Assembly: GCA_050943335.1 (NCBI GenBank)
Contig: JBMNOZ010000004.1
Span: 1-64,000, forward strand
DNA: 64,000 nucleotides
Source: JBMNOZ01 sp050943335
GTDB lineage: Bacteria > Bacillota > Desulfitobacteriia > Desulfitobacteriales > Syntrophobotulaceae
Direction: 5' to 3'
A program made the translations under genes and the position numbers. This document shows, piece by piece, positions 25,873 through 32,376 of this stretch (within the stretch, counting starts at the first letter, position 1; each line of letters opens with the position of its first letter). A model generated the notes under the pieces. That model did not search any database. It saw only the letters and a program-made list of their open reading frames with translations, and was not told the DNA's origin.

Positions 25873-27129
25873 ATGGATAAGAAGGCTAAGAAGAAATCTA
25901 GAAAAATAAAAGTATTGGTTATTTTGGCAATTATAGTAGCCGGGGTTATTTTCGGAACTGCCGCTTTTGGATACTTTTATTTTGTACGCGATGACGGTAA
26001 AGATGTCCCGCAGACAGTGAATAATCCGGAGAACTTGGAAAGAAGAATTAGTTTTCTCTTGATCGGAACAGACAAGAGGGCCGGTGACAATTACTTTAAT
26101 GCTGATAGTCTTATAGTGGCTAGCGTAGATCCCGATACCGGGCTAATTTCACTCTTATCCATTCCCAGAGATACCAGGGTAACTCTTCCTGGATCAACAG
26201 AATTCGTAAAAATAAATGCCTTACCCATGCTTAGGGGAATTCCGGAGTTAATGAATCAAGTGACGGATTTAACCGGAATAAAGCTAGACGGGTATGTGTT
26301 GACGAATTTTGAAGGTTTTAAGGATATTATTGATACCTTAGGCGGTATTACAATCAATGTTGAAAAAAGAATGGGACCGTTTTATACCGGTGATAAGGTC
26401 GACGGGGTAATAGATTTATATCAAGGGGAACAACGTCTCTCAGGGACGCTCGCTCTTCAATATGCTCGGTGGCGCAATGATAGTTCGGCGGATATCGGCA
26501 GAACGGCCCGTCAACAAAAAGTTTTAATGGCTGTAGCGAAAGAAATACTGCAACCTGGTTCAATTAAAAAACTTCCCAAACTCATTCCGCAATTTATGGC
26601 GGCCGTCGAAACGAATTTAAAATTATCTGAGCTATTAAAATTGTCCAAAGTGGCTTCTTCTTTTGATAGCTCAAATATCATTACCCAAACTTTGCCTGGT
26701 CTTGGGATTTATATCGATTATGTAAGCTATTGGGAAGTAAACAGGGCAATGGCTAAAGAAGTAGTGCGCAATTTACTTCTCGGCATTACAACTGATAGAG
26801 TTAACGATATCAGGGTGCTGGATTTCTTAGCCCCCGATATTAAAGCTCGGATTACTAAACCCGGGGAAGGACCTCCTGCTTCCGATGAATCCCAGGAACA
26901 GAACGAGGGCCAAGACCCGGTGAAAAGTGATGATGACAACATCCCCGGAATAAATCCACCTGATTTAGATCCTCCTCCCGGTGAAGACGAGCCGCCGGAC
27001 AGTGATAATCCTCCTGAGGATGAAGAGCCTCCTGATGATAACACCCCTCCTGGTGAAGGCAAGCCACCCAAGGATGATAACCCCTCTAAAGATGATCCCC
27101 CTTCCGTGACAGAAAAATGGGTTTTTTAG
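25873..27129 (+). CDS. LytR-CpsA-Psr family cell wall ligase
   Basis: LCP enzymes attach anionic polymers to peptidoglycan outside the cell. The 418-residue protein has a lysine-rich start, one membrane helix at about 12-37 and an LCP domain at about 55-235. Its motifs are LLIGTDKR, DSLIVASVDPDTGLISLLSIPRDT and the phosphate-binding arginines in YARWRNDSSADIGRTARQQ. A C-terminal tail of about 85 residues is rich in Pro, Asp and Glu (for example DPPPGEDEPPDSDNPPEDEE) and looks like an extended wall-spanning segment. The start is ATG 25873 after GGAGTGG. Confidence 0.93.
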   Translation: MDKKAKKKSRKIKVLVILAIIVAGVIFGTAAFGYFYFVRDDGKDVPQTVNNPENLERRISFLLIGTDKRAGDNYFNADSLIVASVDPDTGLISLLSIPRDTRVTLPGSTEFVKINALPMLRGIPELMNQVTDLTGIKLDGYVLTNFEGFKDIIDTLGGITINVEKRMGPFYTGDKVDGVIDLYQGEQRLSGTLALQYARWRNDSSADIGRTARQQKVLMAVAKEILQPGSIKKLPKLIPQFMAAVETNLKLSELLKLSKVASSFDSSNIITQTLPGLGIYIDYVSYWEVNRAMAKEVVRNLLLGITTDRVNDIRVLDFLAPDIKARITKPGEGPPASDESQEQNEGQDPVKSDDDNIPGINPPDLDPPPGEDEPPDSDNPPEDEEPPDDNTPPGEGKPPKDDNPSKDDPPSVTEKWVF

Positions 27130-27172
27130 ACAAAAATTCTATTTTTCGAGATAAAAAATAAAGGTAATTATC

Positions 27173-27200
27173 TTGTATCTATAGAATAGTACGGTATAAT
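27173..27200 (+). promoter_or_regulatory. Candidate sigma-A promoter before fapA
   Basis: TTGTAT (27173-27178), 16-base spacer, TATAAT (27195-27200), 82 bases before the fapA start. The -35 has two mismatches. Confidence 0.4.
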
Positions 27201-27281
27201 TGCCTATTTTAATTGAAAATTTAGGACTTTAGTACTATTTTTATAGCTTATATTCCAAGGGACAGTAAAGGGGGAAGGGGA

Positions 27282-29225
27282 ATGAAGGAAAAAATTGTTA
27301 CTGGCAGATCCTTGCCAGAAATTCGAAGGGAAGTTGCCGAAGAATGGGCTTGCTCACCTGACAAACTGGAAATTGAAGTACTTGAGAAATCCGGATTATT
27401 TAATCGGGTTTGGAAAGTTAAAGTTAGACTTAATGATTCGGGCAGCACTGTAGACAAAACTTTAATCTCTAGGGAAGGAGAAAAATACATTATTGTTCCC
27501 AATAAAAAAGTAGAAAAGATTATACCCTTTCCAGAAGCAGGTCAGCTATTATTTATGGGAAATGAAATAAAACAAGAGTATGAGCTTCCGCCCGAGAGCA
27601 TTTTGGAATTTTTACCGGCAAGTAAAAAGGCAAGTCTCACTTGGGATATTGAAGTAAGCGAAGATAATTTGCAGGCTATAGCTAAAGTAAAACACGAGCG
27701 AGCCGGAAGATATTTGCTCCCGGAAGCAATAACGGAAGCCCCGCTGATTAATATTCAAAAGCACCTTATCTGGAAAGAATCTGCGGAGGAAATCCCTTTG
27801 GAAATTAGAGCTAAAGAAGAGCTGTTAGAGGCTGAACTCGAGGAAAAAGGGATTACTTACGGTTTAAAACCCGATCTCTGGGCTGAATTTCTGAAAGTAG
27901 ATGGAGAAAAAGAGATTGTTGTGGCTCAAGGTTTGCCACCGACAGAGGCCATCCAGCCTCGAATTGTAGACTATGTCAGTGAGTCTCCGGCTATGAATCA
28001 GGACACCGGAGGAAAAGTTGATCATTTTGGCAGTAGAATAAGAGTCTGTGAAAAGGATGAGTTGCTGGCCAAAATAGTTCCCGGACAAGAAGGGGAACCA
28101 GGCCTAAATATCTTTGGGCATCCTATTCCGGTTGAAGAGTTGAATGAAATTAAGTTTAAGCCTCACGACAGTGTTTATCTTTCTGAAGACGGCTTGGAGC
28201 TTAGGGCAGCCATCGAGGGGCTACCTGTCCGGCTAGACAAATACACTTATCGAGTTGAGAATGCCTATATCGTGAAAGATGATGTGGATTTGGCTACGGG
28301 GAGCATTGAGTTTCCCGGCAATGTCTTAGTCTTTGGAAATGTTAACGATGGTTTCTTTGTCCGCTCTGGCGGTAAAATTGAAATTCAAGGCTCCGTCTCC
28401 GGTGCGGAATTGAAAGCGGAAACCGGCTTAAAGGTACACAAGAATATTATTGCGAGCAGAATTCGAATAGGGGAAAGACATGTCTTCCGCAGTGAGCTTT
28501 ATGCTCTGTTGCAGGAAATAATCGAAGAACTTACCCAGTGTCTAAGGCAAGTTAAACAATTGCAAGAGACAACGGCAGATTACAGTTGTGGCCAATTATT
28601 AAAGATTGTTCTTGAGAAAAACTTTCCTCTTCTCCCCTCGAAGGTTGAAAAGTTAGAAAACCTTCTTTCATCCTGTAATGACCCGGACCTAATAACCGAG
28701 GAACTTAAAATTGCGAGCAGAACTCTTAAACGGTTCTTGATCGGTTTGGGGCCGTTGCAACTGACGGATATAATTCTGCTTCAGAATACTTTAAGCACTG
28801 TAAATGGTTTCATAATGGCCAAAGAAAATCTTATACCTACCAATGTGCTTTGCGATGTTGACTATATTCAAAACTCTAATTTAAGATGTGCTGGAGATCT
28901 AATATGCCGAAAGGGTATTTACAATTCGAGAATTAATGTTCAAGGTAACGTTAAAATCCAGGGGGTTTGTCGAGGAGGAGAAATAACTTGCGGAGGGGAT
29001 CTATATGTTTGGGAGTTAGGTGGAGCCTCTGTAAGTTCAACCCTTGTCTATGCGGATAAGGACAGCAAGCTAAAAATAGATCATTGCTATTCCAATGTCA
29101 CGATTTATGTAGGCAAAGAAATTGTTAAAATTGAGGAAAATGTTCAAAAGTTGGATATTTATAGGGATAAAGGAAGGTTACAAGTTGAAAAAATAAAATG
29201 GGATGCTTCATCGGAGTTTGTTTAA
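27282..29225 (+). CDS. FapA/DUF342 polymer-forming protein
   Basis: A 647-residue DUF342 (flagellar assembly protein A) family protein. Residues 1-60 resemble a Jag-N/KH-like module (EVAEEWACSPDKLEIEVLEKSG, LFNRVWKVKV). A central right-handed beta-helix-like DUF342 core follows (IEFPGNVLVFGNVNDGFFV, GGKIEIQGSVSGAELKAETG, VHKNIIAS), then a helical insertion and a second beta-helix stretch (YNSRINVQGNVKIQGVCRGG). Family members affect flagellar placement and polar organisation in some bacteria; the role here is not known. The last 18 bases overlap the convergent gene. Confidence 0.87.
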   Translation: MKEKIVTGRSLPEIRREVAEEWACSPDKLEIEVLEKSGLFNRVWKVKVRLNDSGSTVDKTLISREGEKYIIVPNKKVEKIIPFPEAGQLLFMGNEIKQEYELPPESILEFLPASKKASLTWDIEVSEDNLQAIAKVKHERAGRYLLPEAITEAPLINIQKHLIWKESAEEIPLEIRAKEELLEAELEEKGITYGLKPDLWAEFLKVDGEKEIVVAQGLPPTEAIQPRIVDYVSESPAMNQDTGGKVDHFGSRIRVCEKDELLAKIVPGQEGEPGLNIFGHPIPVEELNEIKFKPHDSVYLSEDGLELRAAIEGLPVRLDKYTYRVENAYIVKDDVDLATGSIEFPGNVLVFGNVNDGFFVRSGGKIEIQGSVSGAELKAETGLKVHKNIIASRIRIGERHVFRSELYALLQEIIEELTQCLRQVKQLQETTADYSCGQLLKIVLEKNFPLLPSKVEKLENLLSSCNDPDLITEELKIASRTLKRFLIGLGPLQLTDIILLQNTLSTVNGFIMAKENLIPTNVLCDVDYIQNSNLRCAGDLICRKGIYNSRINVQGNVKIQGVCRGGEITCGGDLYVWELGGASVSSTLVYADKDSKLKIDHCYSNVTIYVGKEIVKIEENVQKLDIYRDKGRLQVEKIKWDASSEFV

Positions 29226-30125
29226 TAATTTGGTCATCAGAGGAATAAAAGGGAGGAATAATAAAGAAGATAGGATGTTAAAAATAGTGTGCCCATTAGC
29301 CACCTGTCTTCCTAAGTCGTCGCTTAAGATTGCTATTAGGGCTGCAAAGGGCTCTAAGAGAGGATAACAGAGAATAACGCCTGCGATGTTCACCAAGAGG
29401 TGGAAGAGGGCTACTTTTTGGGCGGCGCGGGAGGCAAAAAAGGAAACAAAGATCGCTGTAAAACAGGTGCCGATATTTACCCCCAGGATAAAAGCCAAGG
29501 CCGCCGGTAGGGTGAGAAAACCTTCCTCTGTTAACAGCATAGCAATTCCGGTTGCGGCGCTAGAAGAATGCATGGCTGCGGAGAGAGCAGTGCCGGCTGC
29601 AATGGCGTAGAGATAGTTATTGTGAAGTTGATGGAGTTGGTTATCGACCCAAGGTAAGTCAGTAATAGGAATCATAGCCATTTCCAAAATAGCTAGGGAA
29701 AAAAACATGATTCCTAACCCTCCCAGGGATAGGAACAAATATCTAATTCTAGTTTTCACAAAACAGAATCCACTCAGACCAAAAAAAATTAGCCAAATTG
29801 CTATTCTGTCCAGAGGGAGGGTTAAAAGCTGAGGGGTTGCTGTGGAACCGATATTACTGCCCAGAATTAGTGCCAGAGCGTTTTCAAAATACATCAACTC
29901 GGCATCGACAAAAGAGACAGTCATCACCGTTAGAGCCGTGCTGGATTGGAGAAAGGTTGTAACAGCGATTCCGCTTAAAAATCCTTTACTTGGGGTAAGG
30001 GTCAGGGTATGGAGTAAATTCTGGAAGCTTGAACCTGCAAATCGCTTTAAACCTTCTCGTAAACAGTACATCCCTGCTAGTAGAAGAAACAAGCCAAAGA
30101 CAGAAGTCAAAAGGGGCATTAACAT
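29208..30125 (-). CDS. Na/Pi-cotransporter family membrane protein
   Basis: A 305-residue member of the PNaS (Na+/phosphate symporter, NptA/YjbB-like) family. Two inverted repeats each carry the signature: TFLQSSTALTVMTVSFVDA near 58 and MHSSSAATGIAMLLTEEG near 184, within eight to nine membrane helices. There is no C-terminal PhoU domain, as in shorter Firmicutes homologues. ATG 30125 lies 8 bases after AAAGGAG on the minus strand. A terminator-like hairpin and a larger inverted repeat sit in its leader. Confidence 0.88.
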   Translation of the reverse strand: MLMPLLTSVFGLFLLLAGMYCLREGLKRFAGSSFQNLLHTLTLTPSKGFLSGIAVTTFLQSSTALTVMTVSFVDAELMYFENALALILGSNIGSTATPQLLTLPLDRIAIWLIFFGLSGFCFVKTRIRYLFLSLGGLGIMFFSLAILEMAMIPITDLPWVDNQLHQLHNNYLYAIAAGTALSAAMHSSSAATGIAMLLTEEGFLTLPAALAFILGVNIGTCFTAIFVSFFASRAAQKVALFHLLVNIAGVILCYPLLEPFAALIAILSDDLGRQVANGHTIFNILSSLLFLPFIPLMTKLLNKLR

Positions 30126-30196
30126 AAAAGTGCTCCTTTAATTTATCCTCTACATTGATTTAGTGCTTAATTAATTCTATTAGCCGGAATGATTAC

Positions 30197-30314
30197 TAGA
30201 CCGCTAAAATATGTCTGGTCTAAAGGAAAAAACTTGCGGGCTTACCCGCAAGCTAAAAAAAGAGGAGTGGGGATAAAATTGGTAAACGCGAAACTATTTT
30301 CAGTTTTCCCCACT
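30197..30314 (-). promoter_or_regulatory. Structured leader of the Na/Pi transporter gene (candidate attenuator)
   Basis: Three inverted repeats lie between the divergent genes: AGTGGGGA/TCCCCACT (30266-30273 with 30307-30314), CTTGCGGG/CCCGCAAG (30233-30252) and TAGACC/GGTCTA (30197-30202 with 30217-30222). On the minus strand the middle hairpin is followed by six T and so reads as an intrinsic terminator about 100 bases before the gene. A folded element followed by a terminator is the layout of a riboswitch or attenuator. No known class was recognised. Confidence 0.45.
30227..30252 (-). terminator. Minus-strand intrinsic terminator in leader
   Basis: Perfect 8-bp GC-rich stem CTTGCGGG-TAAG-CCCGCAAG followed on the minus strand by TTTTTT (30232-30227). 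The + strand has no T-run after the stem. Confidence 0.7.
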
Positions 30315-30369
30315 ATTTGAAAAGTATTCACCGCTATTTGTTATCTAAGAAATATTTTAGGAGGAAAGT

Positions 30370-31137
30370 ATGCTGGATTTACATGTACACCTTCTTGGCC
30401 ATTTAGATAGAGAGGCCTCTTCAGAAAACATAAGTCTTTTTCTCGACGAAGCGCGAAAGAAAGAGATAAAAATTCTTGGCTTTGCGGATCACGATATTTA
30501 TTGGGAAAACTTGCGCTTCGATCTTATCCGCAATACTGCTTTACGCTATCCGGATTTAGAGGTTAAGATCGGCCTGGAGGTGGATTATCTACCGGGAAAA
30601 GAGGGGCAAATAGCAGCGAGGTTAAAAAACAGTTCCCTGGATTATGTTATCGGTTCAGTGCATCAAATCGGAAATTGGTTTTTCGATTTCCCAACGGAGG
30701 AGTTGGCTCATCAGCGCTGGGAAGCAGATGACCTATATAAGGTTTATTTTGAGGCGGTCGAAAAATCTGCTACCAGCGGGCTTTTTGATATTATAGGCCA
30801 TTTCGACCTAATAAAAATTTTTAAGGTTCGGCCCCGAGAAGATGTTAGAGTTTTAGCTTCCCGTGCTTTGGAAGCGATCAAGGATTGTGGGTTAGTTATG
30901 GAGATTAACACTAGTGGTCGCTATAAGCCGATTAAGGAGTTTTATCCAGAGTATAAACTTTTAAAGCGAGCCAAGGAGATGGAAATTCCTTTTACTCTAG
31001 GCTCTGATGCTCATGAAGCCGCTAATTTGGGACGGGATCTTGCTGAGGCCAGGGCAATCTTAGTGGAGCTTGAGGTCTGGGAAATAGTTAGTTTTTCGAA
31101 CCGCAGACCGGAAAAAATTGATCTAAATAGGGTTTAA
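30370..31137 (+). CDS. hisK: PHP-domain histidinol-phosphatase-type phosphoesterase
   Basis: A 255-residue PHP-fold enzyme. Metal ligands of the family are visible: HVH at residues 5-7 (DLHVHLLGH), DHD near 42, the Glu in GLEVDYL near 76, SVHQI near 99, GHFDLIK near 145 and SDAHEAANLG near 215. This pattern and length fit HisK/HisJ-type histidinol phosphatase, the eighth step of histidine synthesis. No other his genes are nearby, so another phosphoester substrate is possible. TAGGAGGAAAG precedes ATG 30370. Confidence 0.8.
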   Translation: MLDLHVHLLGHLDREASSENISLFLDEARKKEIKILGFADHDIYWENLRFDLIRNTALRYPDLEVKIGLEVDYLPGKEGQIAARLKNSSLDYVIGSVHQIGNWFFDFPTEELAHQRWEADDLYKVYFEAVEKSATSGLFDIIGHFDLIKIFKVRPREDVRVLASRALEAIKDCGLVMEINTSGRYKPIKEFYPEYKLLKRAKEMEIPFTLGSDAHEAANLGRDLAEARAILVELEVWEIVSFSNRRPEKIDLNRV

Positions 31138-31166
31138 GTTTTCAAATTCGGGTCATACTAGACAAT

Positions 31167-31190
31167 GAACAAACCCTTTAAGGTTTGTTC
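31167..31190 (+). terminator. 9-bp hairpin after the PHP gene
   Basis: GAACAAACC-CTTTAA-GGTTTGTTC is a perfect 9-bp stem. No T-run follows, so it is either a weak terminator or an mRNA-protecting or processing hairpin. Confidence 0.4.
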
Positions 31191-31218
31191 CCAACAACAC
31201 AAATAGGAGATGGGTGAT

Positions 31219-31374
31219 TTGTTAGAAAAATGCCGTTTTTGCGGACATGAACACAATGATCTTTCTAAGGTTGCTTTTCGGAGAAACCAGGTCAGCAACC
31301 GTATTCTTCCTTATTGTTCTCATTGTATGAGACGCCTTTACAAAGTTCCTTATCGGCCCGAAAAAATATCCTAA
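31219..31374 (+). CDS. Very small four-cysteine (zinc-finger-like) protein
   Basis: A 51-residue frame: LLEKCRFCGHEHND, basic middle, PYCSHCMRRLYKVPYRPEK. Two C-x2-C pairs about 27 residues apart suggest a zinc ribbon. TTG 31219 is the best start because AGGAG (31205-31209) lies 9 bases before it; the in-frame ATG at 31210 is too close to that site. It stands between the PHP gene and the ferredoxin gene. I do not recognise the family, but the cysteine spacing and ribosome binding site make it a likely real gene. Confidence 0.55.
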   Translation: MLEKCRFCGHEHNDLSKVAFRRNQVSNRILPYCSHCMRRLYKVPYRPEKIS

Positions 31375-31411
31375 AATACTTAAAATACCGCTGTAAAACC
31401 CTAAATAGCAC

Positions 31412-31440
31412 TTGCCTTTTCTACTCCTCTTTGTTATAGT
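31412..31440 (+). promoter_or_regulatory. Sigma-A type promoter of the ferredoxin gene
   Basis: TTGCCT (31412-31417), 17-base spacer, TATAGT (31435-31440), 33 bases before the ferredoxin start. Confidence 0.55.
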
Positions 31441-31473
31441 TTTTAAGGATATAACAAGAGGAGGTAGAGAGAT

Positions 31474-31644
31474 ATGGCATATGTAATTACTGAGGATTGC
31501 ACAAGTTGTGGCGCTTGTGTCGAAGAGTGCCCAGTTGAAGCTATAAGTGAAGGCGAAGAAACTTATGTTATCGATGCTGATGCTTGCTCAGAATGTGGTG
31601 CTTGTGCAGACGCTTGTCCGGCCGGTGCTATTATTGAAGAATAG
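31474..31644 (+). CDS. 2[4Fe-4S] ferredoxin
   Basis: A 56-residue clostridial-type ferredoxin, a soluble low-potential electron carrier. Two cluster motifs are intact: CTSCGACVEECP near residues 9-20 and CSECGACADACP near 37-48, each C-x2-C-x2-C-x3-C-P. It is highly acidic and has the usual length. GAGGAGG precedes ATG 31474; its own promoter and a downstream terminator make it a single-gene unit. It points to an anaerobic metabolism. Confidence 0.95.
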   Translation: MAYVITEDCTSCGACVEECPVEAISEGEETYVIDADACSECGACADACPAGAIIEE

Positions 31645-31693
31645 TAAATATAATAAGTGTATCCAAATTTAAAAGAAAAGATAAGAAATAAGA

Positions 31694-31735
31694 AAGAAGA
31701 GTGCTTTAGAAGCTGCTCTTCTTTTCTTCTTTTTT
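31694..31735 (+). terminator. Intrinsic terminator of the ferredoxin gene
   Basis: AGAAGAG at 31695-31701 pairs with CTCTTCT at 31716-31722 around an inner GC/AGC step, followed by a T-rich tract to 31735. Confidence 0.7.
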
Positions 31736-31775
31736 GATTGACGAGTATAATCCCCAGTATTATAATAATAAGTAA

Positions 31776-31790
31776 TTATAATAATTTTAA
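31776..31790 (+). promoter_or_regulatory. PerR box upstream of the perR-like gene
   Basis: TTATAATAATTTTAA matches the Bacillus PerR box TTATAAT-N-ATTATAA at 13 of its 14 fixed positions. It lies about 70 bases before the probable perR start and suggests autoregulation by peroxide stress. Confidence 0.6.
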
Positions 31791-31858
31791 ACTTTATCCA
31801 TACTATGAAATCATCACTGTTTCTTACTGAGAATTATTTTAGAAAGGATTTGAAGGCT

Positions 31859-32272
31859 GTGGATGCTGTAAAAATTCTAAAAGGTTTAAAAAGTAAAGGA
31901 ATCCGTTTTACTCCTCAAAGGCAGGCTATCTTAGAGTACTTGCTTGCTACCGATACTCATCCTACAGCGGAGGAGATCTATAAGGAAGTAAAGAAAAAGT
32001 TTCCTGGTGTGAGCCTGGGCACCATTTATAACACTCTAAATATGCTTAAAGAGCAGGGTTTTATCCTGGAGTTGCCTTGTGGGGATATGTCCAGCCGTTT
32101 TGACGGTAATCCTGAGAATCATTACCATGTTATGTGTTCAGCGTGTGGTAAGGTGGTTGATTTTCATAATGACCTCCTCACTATGGATGACCTGGTTGCC
32201 AAAAGAACGGGCTTTGATATCCATACTCACAGTTTAATTTTTTATGGTTTATGTCCTCAATGCCAAAAATAG
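31859..32272 (+). CDS. perR: PerR-type peroxide-sensing repressor (Fur family)
   Basis: PerR represses peroxide defence and iron-handling genes until its metal-bound histidines are oxidised. The protein (137 residues from GTG 31859) has the Fur winged helix (FTPQRQAILEYLL, SLGTIYNTLNMLKEQG) and the PerR ligands: His in DTHPTAEE, then Asp, His and His in SRFDGNPENHYHVMC, and VDFHND. The structural zinc site is formed by CSAC and CPQC. GTG 31859 fits AAAGGA ten bases upstream; ATG 31805 would add 18 residues but has no ribosome binding site. Confidence 0.85.
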   Translation: MDAVKILKGLKSKGIRFTPQRQAILEYLLATDTHPTAEEIYKEVKKKFPGVSLGTIYNTLNMLKEQGFILELPCGDMSSRFDGNPENHYHVMCSACGKVVDFHNDLLTMDDLVAKRTGFDIHTHSLIFYGLCPQCQK

Positions 32273-32296
32273 AAGAGTTGACGAAAAACATTTCGT

Positions 32297-32320
32297 GCTG
32301 GAAGATTTCCGGCTTTTTTT
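32297..32320 (+). terminator. Intrinsic terminator of perR
   Basis: GCTGGAA-GAT-TTCCGGC (7 bp with one GT pair) followed by T7. A smaller hairpin ACGAAA-AACA-TTTCGT lies directly before it at 32281-32296. Confidence 0.7.
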
Positions 32321-32376
32321 ATATAATCACAATATCTTCTGAAATATAACCGAAACAAAAAAACTTGAGGGAATCT

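Noticed and set aside
26727..27071. Minus-strand frame rich in Gly/Ser opposite the LCP tail
   Set aside because: It is the complement of the PP-E/D repeats and has no start site; Gly/Ser repeats follow automatically.
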